Positions 10,182-19,200 of a stretch of DNA of 64,000 bases are shown here, piece after piece. Both the position numbers and the translations under genes were made by a program. The stretch spans positions 122,628-186,627 of the forward strand of contig NZ_SZQL01000013.1 in the NCBI RefSeq assembly GCF_005233845.1, read 5' to 3'. The notes under the pieces are model-generated. The model was not told where the DNA came from. It saw only the letters and a list, made by a program, of their open reading frames with translations, and ran no database searches. The first letter of the stretch is position 1. Each line of letters begins with the position of its first letter. This DNA comes from Ilyomonas limi. GTDB lineage: Bacteria; Bacteroidota; Bacteroidia; Chitinophagales; Chitinophagaceae.

Positions 10182-10718
10182 ATGCAACTGGAAGAAGTTT
10201 TTTTGAAAGACATTATCAAGCGCTTTAAGATGTACAAAGAACTGGGAGATAAAACATTGGCGCAACTGAATGATGAAGATGTTGTTTATCAACCCAACGA
10301 ACAAAGCAACAGCATTGCTATTATTGTGCAGCACCTGCATGGCAATATGCTGAGCCGCTTTACCAACTTCTTAACCGAAGATGGCGAAAAGCCCTGGCGT
10401 AAACGCGATGGTGAATTTGATAAAATTATTTTAACCAAAGCGGCAGTTGTACAACTCTGGAACGAAGGCTGGGCTTGCCTGATGAACGCATTAGCATCGT
10501 TGCAGCCGGCCGATTTGATGAAGACTATTTACATCCGTACCGAACCATTGCTGGTGTATGATGCGTTGCTGCGGCAATTGGCACATTATCCCAATCATGT
10601 GGGGCAAATACAATATATTGGTAAAATGCTGAAAGGTGCAGCCTGGCAACCGCTAAGCATTCCCAAAGGCAAAAGTGAAGACTTTAATAATAGGATGGCA
10701 ACACAACCCAATACATAA
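10182..10718 (+). CDS. DUF1572 / DinB-like protein
   Basis: A 178-residue cytoplasmic protein of the DUF1572 group in the DinB/YfiT four-helix superfamily. Members often bind a divalent metal through spaced histidines. Candidate ligands are His in IVQHLHGNML (residues about 48-57) and in LAHYPNHVGQIQY near residue 140. The N-terminal FLKDIIKRFKMYKELGDK helix and EDGEKPWRKRDGEF are typical. Some superfamily members are bacillithiol or mycothiol S-transferases, and others have no known activity. No partner gene is adjacent: ggt upstream and the DUF418 protein downstream are probably separate units. Confidence 0.82.
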   Translation: MQLEEVFLKDIIKRFKMYKELGDKTLAQLNDEDVVYQPNEQSNSIAIIVQHLHGNMLSRFTNFLTEDGEKPWRKRDGEFDKIILTKAAVVQLWNEGWACLMNALASLQPADLMKTIYIRTEPLLVYDALLRQLAHYPNHVGQIQYIGKMLKGAAWQPLSIPKGKSEDFNNRMATQPNT

Positions 10719-10784
10719 TTACGCGATCTGATGTTGTATAATCGGGGCTAAAGCCCGTAAATTATTATGCCTGCTTACTGTTAT

Positions 10785-10808
10785 CCTGCATTAAAACGCA
10801 GGTTTTTT
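10785..10808 (+). terminator. Rho-independent terminator downstream of the DinB-like gene
   Basis: CCTGC (10785-10789) pairs with GCAGG (10798-10802) around an A-rich 8-nt loop and is followed directly by six Ts. A shorter GGGCTAAAGCCC palindrome lies at 10745-10756. Confidence 0.65.
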
Positions 10809-10965
10809 ATGCTATTCTAATCTTCTTTTTATTATTTATTCAGGTGTTTAAAATTCCATTATAATCAATTATAATAATTTGTCATAACCATTGATTAATA
10901 TACTTTGCAGTCGAATCCAATAGTTTTCATCCAATATCATCAAAGCATAGCTATTGTATCCGGTT

Positions 10966-12216
10966 ATGAAGAATCCACAAACGCCTTCCACACGTGTAGA
11001 AGTGATAGACATTTTGCGTGCCATTGCACTGATGGGCGTTTTGCTCGTTCACATCTCGTATGAGTTTGCAGGCTGGGGATCGGTGTACACCAATCCTAAT
11101 GCTTTACATTCCGATCAATTGTCTGTTGCCGACAAGGGACTCAATTATCTTATTACCCTTTTCCTGGTCAACAAGTCGCGGGCGTTATTATCTTTTTTAT
11201 TCGGCGTTAGTTTTTACTACCAACTAAATAGCTTTAAAGGCGAAGAGGCCAAACTAAAAGGGTGGTTTGCAAGGCGCATGGGCGCACTGATGCTTATTGG
11301 TTTGTTGCACGCTTACCTGCTGTGGTCGGGCGATATACTGCGCATGTATGCCGTGTGCGGCTTTTCGCTCCTGCTCGTTTACAAATGGGATATAAAAAAT
11401 ATTTTGAAGGTTGGGCTACTGTTTTCGTTTTTGCTGCCCACCTGTATTGGTATTATGCAACAGCACTTTCCGTACAGCAGCATTACCGATGCCGAAAAGA
11501 TTGCCATGTTCGAAGATTATTCAAGCACCAGGTATATAGATCTTTTTACTGCCAACCGCCTGCGCGATGCCGCTATTAATTTCAACCCGTATGGCATTAC
11601 CAGCTATATGTCCGAAATATTAGGCAATTTTATGCTGGGTTTGTGGGCCATCAGAAGCAACTTGTTCAATAAGCTGGCAGCCAACAAAACATTACTTTAT
11701 AAATATTTAGGTTTCAGCTTACTTATTGGTGTTGTTTGCAGTGTAACTTTCATTCATGTGCTTGTAGAAAAAGTATTACATATTCCGGAATTTACGTTGC
11801 CGGTAGCTTATCTGGATGCGCTGGACATTTTGTATAAGGTAAGTCAGCAGGCAATTGCTTTGTTCAATATGTGTGCAATCATTTATTTATACTCCAATAC
11901 AACTTTCCGGTACAGGCTGCAGTTGCTTATTCCGCTTGGGCGTATGTCGCTCACCAATTATATTATGCATTCGGTGATGGCTGTGTTTCTGTTTAATGGT
12001 GTAGGCTTAGGGCTAATAGGCAAATACCGTCCGTCTGTTGCCTTTAGTATTGGTATCATATACTTTGCGGTACAAGCATTTTATAGTACATGGTGGTTAA
12101 AGCGCTTTACAATGGGCCCGCTGGAATATGTTTGGCGCTCTTTAATCAGTGGCAAATGGCAAACTATCAACAGGGCAAGGCTTTCGCAATTGGCTGTACA
12201 AAAAGTACCAGTGTAG
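10966..12216 (+). CDS. DUF418 (YeiB-like) polytopic membrane protein
   Basis: A 416-residue inner-membrane protein with roughly ten hydrophobic segments. It starts with the family signature RVEVIDILRAIALMGVLLVH and carries the FLFGVSFYYQL and RRMGALMLIGLLHAYLLWSGDIL segments. The C-terminal DUF418 part has LIPLGRMSLTNYIMHSV and ends with GPLEYVWRSLISGKW. These proteins are relatives of acyltransferase-3 membrane enzymes; their transport or modification role is not established. The start chosen is the ATG (MKNPQTPS); an in-frame TTG lies four codons upstream. A strong hairpin at 12288-12328 separates it from the convergent glgC. Confidence 0.88.
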   Translation: MKNPQTPSTRVEVIDILRAIALMGVLLVHISYEFAGWGSVYTNPNALHSDQLSVADKGLNYLITLFLVNKSRALLSFLFGVSFYYQLNSFKGEEAKLKGWFARRMGALMLIGLLHAYLLWSGDILRMYAVCGFSLLLVYKWDIKNILKVGLLFSFLLPTCIGIMQQHFPYSSITDAEKIAMFEDYSSTRYIDLFTANRLRDAAINFNPYGITSYMSEILGNFMLGLWAIRSNLFNKLAANKTLLYKYLGFSLLIGVVCSVTFIHVLVEKVLHIPEFTLPVAYLDALDILYKVSQQAIALFNMCAIIYLYSNTTFRYRLQLLIPLGRMSLTNYIMHSVMAVFLFNGVGLGLIGKYRPSVAFSIGIIYFAVQAFYSTWWLKRFTMGPLEYVWRSLISGKWQTINRARLSQLAVQKVPV

Positions 12217-12287
12217 TATATGGGTAAATAAGACCGTAAAAATGCCCATCTGTTACTCACTAAATCAGCATTTATATCTTTACCGCA

Positions 12288-12328
12288 ATACATACAAAAG
12301 GCTGCATATTGCAGCCTTTTGTATGTAT
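12288..12328. terminator. Perfect bidirectional hairpin between DUF418 gene and glgC
   Basis: A 19-bp perfect inverted repeat, 12288-12306 and 12310-12328, with a 3-nt TAT loop. The A-rich left flank and T-rich right flank allow termination from both convergent genes. Confidence 0.8.
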
Positions 12329-12348
12329 AAATAATAAAACAAACTCTT

Positions 12349-13632
12349 TTATATCGAAAATCCATCCGGAAGTACCGCGCCTTTTTTCACCACTATTACG
12401 CCTTCTTTAATAGTATATAAAACATGGTCAGTATCTTCCAGATGCTTGCCGCCATTAATCCGTACGTCATTACCAATACGGCAATTTTTATCAATAATAG
12501 CATTCTTAATAAAACAGCGTTCGCCAATGCCCAATTCTGGAATGCCGCGGCTGCGATTTTCTTCCAGCACTTCCAATGTTTCATAAAAATCGTTACCCAT
12601 TATATAGCTCGATATAATAGTACTGCCATAGCCAATGCGCGAACGCACGCCTATCAGGGATTGCTCTATACGGTTTGCAAGAATAATAGAACCTTCGGCA
12701 ATCATTGTTTTCTCCATAAAAGTGCCGCTGATTTTTGCCGGCGGCAGCATACGCGGACGCGTATAAATGGTTTTCTCACGGTCGAATAAATTGAACACCG
12801 GAATATCTGTCGTTAGCGCAATATTAGCTTCGAAAAAGGCTGGTACATTTCCAATATCCGTCCAGTAGCCTTCGTACTGGTAAGAGACAACTTTATATTC
12901 GGAAATAGAGTTAGGAATAATTTCTTTACCAAAATCTTTTGCATCAGGATATATGTCTTTCAACAAGTCTTCCATCACCTGGCGGTTGAAAATATAAATA
13001 CCCATTGACGCCAGGTACTCTTTACCTTCTTTACGCATTTCTTCACCGGTATCGCTTACCCAATCTTTATGCAGTTCTTTGGCGGGCTTTTCAATAAATG
13101 AGGTGATATTGTTCTCACTATCCGTTTTTAATATGCCAAAATCGGTAGCATCATCAGAAGTTACGGGGATGGTGGCAATGGTAATATCGGCGCCTTTATC
13201 CCGGTGATTACCAATCATTTCGGCAAAGTCTATCTGGTACAACTGGTCACCGCTGAGTATTAATGCATATTCGTAATCGTTGTTGCCAATGTGGCGCAAA
13301 CTCTGGCGCACCGCATCGGCTGTACCCTGAAACCAACTGGGGTTATCGGGTGTTTGCTCGGCAGCCAGTATATCAACAAAGCCGCGGCTGAAATTGCTAA
13401 AAATATACGTGTTTTTAATATGCTTGTTAAGTGAAGCCGAGTTGAACTGTGTAAGCACAAACATGCGGCTGATGTTGGAATTAATGCAGTTACTGATGGG
13501 AATATCCACGAGGCGATACTTACCGGCAATAGGTACAGCAGGTTTTGAACGGCTGGCAGTAAGCGGATATAAACGGGTACCGGCACCGCCGCCCAATATT
13601 ACAGCTACAACGGAGTTAGAAAGTGAAAACAT
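12349..13632 (-). CDS. glgC: Glucose-1-phosphate adenylyltransferase
   Basis: Makes ADP-glucose from ATP and glucose 1-phosphate, the committed step of bacterial glycogen synthesis. At 427 residues it has the family's usual length. Visible motifs are the nucleotide-binding GGGAGTRLYPLT (residues 14-25), SKPAVPIAGKYRLVDIPISN with the catalytic-region basic residues, SGDQLY, and FIEKP around the sugar-phosphate site. The C-terminal left-handed beta-helix repeats (SLIGVRSRIGYGSTI, IIDKNCRIG) follow. It is on the same strand as glgA, 128 bp downstream of it. The two consecutive pathway enzymes are probably co-expressed. Confidence 0.97.
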   Translation of the reverse strand: MFSLSNSVVAVILGGGAGTRLYPLTASRSKPAVPIAGKYRLVDIPISNCINSNISRMFVLTQFNSASLNKHIKNTYIFSNFSRGFVDILAAEQTPDNPSWFQGTADAVRQSLRHIGNNDYEYALILSGDQLYQIDFAEMIGNHRDKGADITIATIPVTSDDATDFGILKTDSENNITSFIEKPAKELHKDWVSDTGEEMRKEGKEYLASMGIYIFNRQVMEDLLKDIYPDAKDFGKEIIPNSISEYKVVSYQYEGYWTDIGNVPAFFEANIALTTDIPVFNLFDREKTIYTRPRMLPPAKISGTFMEKTMIAEGSIILANRIEQSLIGVRSRIGYGSTIISSYIMGNDFYETLEVLEENRSRGIPELGIGERCFIKNAIIDKNCRIGNDVRINGGKHLEDTDHVLYTIKEGVIVVKKGAVLPDGFSI

Positions 13633-13760
13633 GTTCAGGTTATATTTAGTAGTTGAGAAATAGTGTGACCTTATTTTAATGTATTCATCCAGGTATGCTA
13701 ATTACAAAAAACAGCAAGCCGGAAAAACTTAGAGGACAATAAAGCGGATGCATCCATTCC

Positions 13761-15176
13761 TTACTTTATACTTTTATACAAGTCGATATACTGCTGTACC
13801 GCATTTTCCCAACTATTGTCAATCTGCATCATATGCTTACGCATCGAGTTGAGATGTGTTTTGTCTTGATACACTTCAAAAGCCCTGCCAACAGCATGCA
13901 TGGCATCGCCTACAGACGGATGGGTAAAACGGATGCCCCAGCCGTCCGGATCACCCATATCCCTTACGGTATCTTTCAGTCCGCCGGTGCTCCTTACCAC
14001 TGGCACAGTGCCGTATTGCATGGCATACATTTGGTTTAATCCGCACGGCTCCACACGACTCGGCATCAGCAAAAAATCGGCGCCGGCATACATCAGGTGA
14101 CTCAGGGCTTCGTTATAGCCAATCATAGCATTATAGCTGCCGGGGAAATGGCTGATCAATTGTTTTAAACGCCACTCAATATGTTGCTCGCCACTGCCAA
14201 GTATCAAGAAAGAAATAGCGTTGTTAAAAGCATACATTGCCGATAATACTACATCGGGTAATATTTCGGCAGCCTTCTCTCCCACCAGCCTACCAATAAA
14301 AATAATAAGTGGTTTACCGGCATCTAAACCAAACTGTGCGCATAATTGCTGCTTGTTTTTTTGCTTGCCGTCCGTTGCCGTTTCAAAATTAAAATGGTTG
14401 GTAAGAAAAGTATCTGTGGCAGGGTTCCAAACATCGGTATCTATACCATTTAATATACCCACGCATTTACCGCGCTCATATTCAAACAGCGCTTCCAACC
14501 CGTTGGAATTATACCGCAATTCCTCCAAATAACTCCAGCTTACGGTAGTTACTTTCCAGGCGCATTTTACTGCCGAAGCTAATGGATTAATGGTATTTTT
14601 CCATTCCAGCATACCCGATTTCCATTCATCAAAATGTGGAATGAGATAGCTTTGATCCCAACCCATCCAGCCCTGGTATTGTGCATTATGTATGGTGAGC
14701 ACTGTAGGCACACCAGCGAGATTATTAAAGCGATAACAATATTTAAACATAAAAGGTATCAGGCCTGCATGATAGTCGTGCACATGCACCACATCAGGAT
14801 GGTGCTGCCAGTGGCTAATCCAGTCGCATACGGCTATCTGAAAACCCACGAAACGCTGCACATCATCGTCATAACCATAAATGCGTTCACGGTCGAGTAA
14901 TCCATTAATATCAACAAGAAACAAATCGAAGCCCAGCTTGGAAGTAGCTTCTTTAATAATAGTATAATCGAAGTACCAGCCTCCTAAGTTGGCGCGACCT
15001 TTAAAGTCTACCACCCATTGATTATCGTACAAAAATTTGGTGCGGTACATAGGCATTACCACTTTGGCGTAATGCCCCATTTTGGTTTGGTACTTCGGTA
15101 GGGCGCCTACCACATCGCCGAGTCCGCCGGCTTTTGCCACAGGATAGCATTCTGCGCTCACGTGAACTATTTCCAT
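13761..15176 (-). CDS. glgA: Glycogen synthase (ADP-glucose type)
   Basis: A GT5 glucosyltransferase that extends alpha-1,4-glucan from ADP-glucose. At 471 residues it has the ADP-glucose-binding KAGGL motif at residues 15-19 within VAKAGGLGDVVGALP. The C-terminal GT-B half shows IGRLVGEKAAEI and the family signature MPSRVEPCGLNQMYAMQYGT, with the catalytic Glu in the EPCG context. A STGGL loop (VVRSTGGLKDTV) follows. It lies upstream of glgC and divergently from a sugar symporter and a glucokinase, so glucose uptake, phosphorylation and storage genes meet here. The branching enzyme and phosphorylase are not in the window. Confidence 0.96.
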   Translation of the reverse strand: MEIVHVSAECYPVAKAGGLGDVVGALPKYQTKMGHYAKVVMPMYRTKFLYDNQWVVDFKGRANLGGWYFDYTIIKEATSKLGFDLFLVDINGLLDRERIYGYDDDVQRFVGFQIAVCDWISHWQHHPDVVHVHDYHAGLIPFMFKYCYRFNNLAGVPTVLTIHNAQYQGWMGWDQSYLIPHFDEWKSGMLEWKNTINPLASAVKCAWKVTTVSWSYLEELRYNSNGLEALFEYERGKCVGILNGIDTDVWNPATDTFLTNHFNFETATDGKQKNKQQLCAQFGLDAGKPLIIFIGRLVGEKAAEILPDVVLSAMYAFNNAISFLILGSGEQHIEWRLKQLISHFPGSYNAMIGYNEALSHLMYAGADFLLMPSRVEPCGLNQMYAMQYGTVPVVRSTGGLKDTVRDMGDPDGWGIRFTHPSVGDAMHAVGRAFEVYQDKTHLNSMRKHMMQIDNSWENAVQQYIDLYKSIK

Positions 15177-15494
15177 GAGTAAGGTGTTGTGTTTAAATGG
15201 TTTGCCAAATTAACAATAAAAATAAACTGCTTAAAAAGTTTTACGTTTTTTCTCTGTTAGCTTTTCAATGGTTTATTATACAATAATAGTTCCTGTATTG
15301 TTCAGAACCTTATTATCCGCTTATTTTACTACAGCATAGCAGGTTAGCAAGTACTTTGCAGGCATTGCAAAGTGGTGGCTGCAATATCAACCTCAACATT
15401 AGCTAAAAAAGCTGATGATTAAATATTTATTTGGTAACATGTAAAAACTAACTATTTTCACCCGCCTTAATTTACCATTCTTTTTTCTGCCGTT
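15177..15494. promoter_or_regulatory. Divergent intergenic region between glgA and the sugar symporter
   Basis: 318 bp without a gene. It must carry both promoters. The only clear structure is an 8-bp inverted repeat, ACTTTGCA at 15353-15360 and TGCAAAGT at 15366-15373 with a 5-nt spacer. This could be an operator for either direction, but no regulator is linked to it. Confidence 0.3.
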
Positions 15495-16982
15495 ATGAAT
15501 AAAAAAACAAATTGGTCTCAGTTTGGAACCCTCATCACCGTATTTTTCTTTTGGGGGTTTGTTGCAGCCAGCAATGATATTTTAATCCCTGTTTTTAAAA
15601 AGGCATTTACGCTTACACAATTGCAAAGCCAGTTGGTAGCCTTTGCATTTTATATTGCTTATACCGTTGGCTCTATTATTTATATAGGTATTTCAAGAGC
15701 CATTGGCGGCGATTTATTAAACAAAACAGGTTACAAAAACGGTATTGCTATTGGGTTAATTATTTCTGCCATAGGCACATTATTATTTTATCCGGCAGCT
15801 AATACTGCATCATTTACGTTGATGCTTACAGGCTTGTTTATTGTGGCACTGGGTTTTTCGTTGCAGCAAATTGCAGCCAACCCTTTAGCTATTGTGATTG
15901 GCGACCCGCAAACCGGCTCGCAACGCTTAAGTATGGCAGGCGGCATCAATAATTTTGGAACTACTATAGGGCCGTTACTTGTAAGCTTTGCTATTTTTGG
16001 TTCGGTGAGCAGTGGCAATACCGAAGCGAGCATCAGCGATGTAAAAACACCTTATCTTGTTTTAGGTGTTTTATTTATACTGGTAGCTATCTTTTTTAAA
16101 TTCTCTTCTATTCCCAACAAAATAGATTTGGAGCATATAGAATCAGCAGAACCTGCCAATGAAATAGAGGAATCGCCCACGTTTGTTGCCGACCAGAAAG
16201 TAATAAATGCCGACCGTGGCAGCGCCACTAAATATCCGCAACTGGTAATGGGCATGATTGGCATATTTGTATATGTGGGTGTGGAAGTGGCTACTGCCAG
16301 CAACCTGCCCGAGTATTTACGCCTGCATGGCGATATCTCTACGGATAAAGTAGCGCCGTTTGTATCATTATATTGGGCAAGCCTGATGATGGGCAGATGG
16401 ACCAACTCGGTAGATGCTTTTGATGTAAGCGCCGGCACCAAAAAAGTACTCAATTTCTTAATGCCATATCTCGCATTTGCTATTTTCCTGATAGTGAATT
16501 TAATTGCCCAGCACGATATTAAGCCGTTTTATGTATATGCCTTTGTAATTATTGCCATGATTATTGGTGATATTTTAAGTAAAGGCAGCCCGGCAAGAAT
16601 GTTACTTATTTTTTCGCTTATGGGCATAACCGCCCTGGTGATTGGAATGCTTACTACCGGAATGTTAAGCGCCTTTGCATTTATAAGTGTGGGGTTGTTT
16701 TGCAGTACTTTGTGGCCATGCATTTTTACCTTGTCGGTAGCCGGCTTGGGCAAGCAAACCAACCAGGGTAGCAGTTATTTAATAATGATGATTATGGGTG
16801 GCGGCTTTATTGCAGCATTGCAAGGCTGGCTGGCATCGGATAGATTGCTGGGTATTCAGTACAGTTATATTGTAGGCGTTTGTTGCTTTGCCTATCTTGC
16901 TTTCTTTGCTATCCGCGGCAAGGCTGTTTTAAAAGCACAGGGTATTGATTATGATAAACCTGCAGGTGTAGCTGCACATTAG
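15495..16982 (+). CDS. Sugar:H+ symporter of the MFS (FHS, FucP/GlcP-like) family
   Basis: A 495-residue inner-membrane permease with about twelve hydrophobic segments, of the fucose-galactose-glucose:H+ symporter group. Diagnostic stretches are FFFWGFVAASNDILIPVFKK in TM1, GFSLQQIAANPLAIVIGDP and SMAGGINNFGTTIGPLL in the first half, and FCSTLWPCIFTLSVAGLGK in the second. The loop between halves carries acidic residues (EPANEIEESP). The following gene, 82 bp downstream on the same strand, is a ROK hexokinase, and glgA/glgC are divergent. Glucose (or another hexose) is therefore the most likely substrate. The exact sugar is an inference from context. Confidence 0.9.
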   Translation: MNKKTNWSQFGTLITVFFFWGFVAASNDILIPVFKKAFTLTQLQSQLVAFAFYIAYTVGSIIYIGISRAIGGDLLNKTGYKNGIAIGLIISAIGTLLFYPAANTASFTLMLTGLFIVALGFSLQQIAANPLAIVIGDPQTGSQRLSMAGGINNFGTTIGPLLVSFAIFGSVSSGNTEASISDVKTPYLVLGVLFILVAIFFKFSSIPNKIDLEHIESAEPANEIEESPTFVADQKVINADRGSATKYPQLVMGMIGIFVYVGVEVATASNLPEYLRLHGDISTDKVAPFVSLYWASLMMGRWTNSVDAFDVSAGTKKVLNFLMPYLAFAIFLIVNLIAQHDIKPFYVYAFVIIAMIIGDILSKGSPARMLLIFSLMGITALVIGMLTTGMLSAFAFISVGLFCSTLWPCIFTLSVAGLGKQTNQGSSYLIMMIMGGGFIAALQGWLASDRLLGIQYSYIVGVCCFAYLAFFAIRGKAVLKAQGIDYDKPAGVAAH

Positions 16983-17000
16983 AAATTTATTGAAAGGCTT

Positions 17001-17008
17001 TAATTTTG
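17001..17008 (+). promoter_or_regulatory. Possible -7 element before the ROK kinase
   Basis: TAATTTTG fits the TAnnTTTG consensus, 57 bp before the ATG at 17065. No good -33 TTG lies at the right distance, so this is weak; the kinase may also be read from the symporter transcript. Confidence 0.3.
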
Positions 17009-17064
17009 CAGTAAAGTTTGCCTGCATTTCCAAATTGTTTTGAATAAACATTTTAATACATTAC

Positions 17065-18036
17065 ATGATCCCCGTTTCGCAACAATTGGCTATAGGAATT
17101 GATATTGGCGGCACCAATACCGTGTTTGGAATCGTTGACCACCGCGGCGAAATAAAATACAGAGGTGCTATTTCTACCAAAAAACACCAAACCATTGACA
17201 CGTTTATTGATGAGTTGTATGTGGCTATGGCACCTGCTATTGAGCATGTAGGTGGCGTAGAACACATAAAGGGTATGGGCATTGGTGCGCCCAACGGCAA
17301 CTATTACACCGGTACTATTGATTATGCGCCAAACCTCAACTGGAAAGGTATTATACCGCTGGCAAAGATTATTAATGATAAATTTAATCTGCCTGCTGCA
17401 CTCACCAACGATGCCAATGCTGCCGCTGTGGGCGAAATGATGTATGGCGCAGCCAAAGGCATGAGAGATTTTATTATGATTACACTTGGCACCGGCGTGG
17501 GCAGTGGTATTGTAATTAACGGACAATTAGTATATGGTCATGATGGTTTTGCCGGCGAGCTTGGGCATACCATTGTCATACCGGGCGGGCGCAAGCACTG
17601 GAGCACTGGTGTGCATGGCTGCCTGGAAGCATATACATCTGCTACGGGCGTGCGCCTCACTGCTTTGGAACTGATGGAGAAAAATCCGGAGACTGATACG
17701 CTGCTGAGAAATTATCCCGAAAACCAGATTGATAGCCGCGTGGTATATGACTGTGCCATACAGGGCGATGAAATGGCTAAAGAAGTGTATCGTTATACCG
17801 GCGAGATACTGGGATTGGCGTTAGCAAATGCAGTCATGTTTTCTTCGCCGGCTGCTATTATTTTGTTTGGCGGTTTGTGCAAAGCAGGCGACTTAATCAT
17901 GGCTCCTACCAAAGAACACATGGAAAAAAACCTGCTTACTATTTTTCAAAACAAAGTAAAACTTATTTATAGTGAGCTGAAAGAAGCCGATGCTGCTATA
18001 CTGGGTGCGAGCGCATTGGTGTGGGAGTTGAAATAA
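17065..18036 (+). CDS. ROK family sugar kinase, probable glucokinase
   Basis: A 323-residue cytoplasmic kinase of the ROK family. The ATP phosphate loop IGIDIGGTNTVFGIV is at residues 8-22. The catalytic Asp is in LTNDANAAAVGE, and the second phosphate loop is in ITLGTGVGSGIVING. The zinc region reads GHTIVIPGGRKHWSTGVHGCLEAY: only the last Cys of the usual CxCGxxGC motif is present, so the structural zinc is probably absent or bound differently. It lies 82 bp after a hexose symporter and near glgA/glgC, which suggests glucose as substrate and glucose 6-phosphate feeding glycogen or glycolysis. Fructokinase or N-acetylmannosamine kinase activity cannot be excluded. Confidence 0.88.
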   Translation: MIPVSQQLAIGIDIGGTNTVFGIVDHRGEIKYRGAISTKKHQTIDTFIDELYVAMAPAIEHVGGVEHIKGMGIGAPNGNYYTGTIDYAPNLNWKGIIPLAKIINDKFNLPAALTNDANAAAVGEMMYGAAKGMRDFIMITLGTGVGSGIVINGQLVYGHDGFAGELGHTIVIPGGRKHWSTGVHGCLEAYTSATGVRLTALELMEKNPETDTLLRNYPENQIDSRVVYDCAIQGDEMAKEVYRYTGEILGLALANAVMFSSPAAIILFGGLCKAGDLIMAPTKEHMEKNLLTIFQNKVKLIYSELKEADAAILGASALVWELK

Positions 18037-18060
18037 GCTTATATACCTTTTACAACAATA

Positions 18061-18093
18061 CAGCGCCGCATGTGCTATGCACATGCGGCGCTG
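18061..18093 (+). terminator. GC-rich perfect hairpin after the ROK kinase
   Basis: A 15-bp perfect stem (18061-18075 with 18079-18093) and a TAT loop. It is not followed by a T-run, so termination would depend on stem strength alone; mRNA 3'-end protection is an alternative. Confidence 0.6.
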
Positions 18094-18444
18094 TTAGTAT
18101 CCTCAAAGAACAGTTGAAAAATAGTATGGCATATTACAAAATTGCTTTACTCTAATGTTCTTATACGTAAACTTATTACCTTCAACCGCCGCTGCCAATA
18201 AGGCACTTTAAACATAGGTAAGCAAATAAAATCAGTTAGACATCCATGTACAAAGAGATCATGACCTAAAACCTCAGTTTTGGGATTATAAACACAATTA
18301 GCAAGCGGAGCTTTAGCTGAAGTACACACTGTAGTTAAAGCCTGCTACTTACGGTGTTGTATAAAATGAAATACCGGGTTAATGAAACGAATACTGTACA
18401 CATGATCACATCATTTATAATATCATCTCTGCTATACTAATTCC
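18094..18444. other. Gene-poor stretch between ROK kinase hairpin and RluA gene
   Basis: About 350 bp without a supported gene. Short frames here lack homology-like composition, and no RNA motif or repeat was recognised. Confidence 0.5.
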
Positions 18445-19164
18445 ATGTTTAAGCTTCACTCACATATTATTTTAGAAAATGTAGATTTTGTCGCTATCAA
18501 TAAGCCGGCAGGCATGTTAAGCATTCCCGACAGAAAACAATCTGAGCCTTCGCTGAAGGATTTTTTGATACAACAATATGGCAACATCTTTACCGTGCAC
18601 CGGCTGGACAGAGAAACGAGTGGCGTAATTGTTTTTGCAAAGAATGAAACAGCCCATAAGCAACTATCACAACTATTTCAAGGGCGTGAAGTTGCCAAAT
18701 ATTATTATGGTTTGGTAAATGGTGTACCTATTCCGCCGGAAGGCAGCATAGATACACCTATCATGGAGCATTTTGCAAAGAATGGAAAGATGATTACACA
18801 CGCCAAAGGCAAACCTTCTTTGACAGATTATGAAGTGCTGGAAAACTTTCAAATTTATTCGTGGATAAAATTCAGGATACACACCGGGCGCACGCACCAG
18901 ATACGTGTGCACATGCAAAGTATTGGTCATCCAATTGTGTGTGACGAACTTTATGGCAACCCCGAACCAGTATATATTTCCAAACTCAAACGTAAATATA
19001 ATCTATCGAAAAATGAATTGGAGGAGCAACCCATTTTAAAGCGGCTCGCTTTACATTCGGCTTTGCTTCAATTTACATTTGATAACCAAGCATACTCGTT
19101 GGAAGCTCTGCTGCCAAAGGATTTACGTGCTTTGTTGCAGCAATTGAGAAAACTGAAAGGATAA
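18445..19164 (+). CDS. RluA-family RNA pseudouridine synthase
   Basis: A 239-residue enzyme that isomerises specific uridines of rRNA or tRNA. The catalytic Asp55 sits in the invariant VHRLDRETSGVIVFAK, followed by ELYG and RTHQIRVHMQSIGHPIV, all RluA signatures. There is no N-terminal S4 RNA-binding domain: the protein begins directly with the catalytic domain (ENVDFVAINKPAGMLSIP), as in RluA and other short members rather than RluC/RluD. The target position cannot be decided from sequence. It is convergent with rmuC, 36 bp away. Confidence 0.93.
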   Translation: MFKLHSHIILENVDFVAINKPAGMLSIPDRKQSEPSLKDFLIQQYGNIFTVHRLDRETSGVIVFAKNETAHKQLSQLFQGREVAKYYYGLVNGVPIPPEGSIDTPIMEHFAKNGKMITHAKGKPSLTDYEVLENFQIYSWIKFRIHTGRTHQIRVHMQSIGHPIVCDELYGNPEPVYISKLKRKYNLSKNELEEQPILKRLALHSALLQFTFDNQAYSLEALLPKDLRALLQQLRKLKG

Positions 19165-19200
19165 CTGTTTACACCTTTGAATAATACTGTAAATACAATT

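Noticed and set aside
18147..18329. 60-codon minus-strand frame in the gap after the ROK gene
   Set aside because: No recognisable motif, no signal peptide or RBS context; likely a chance frame.
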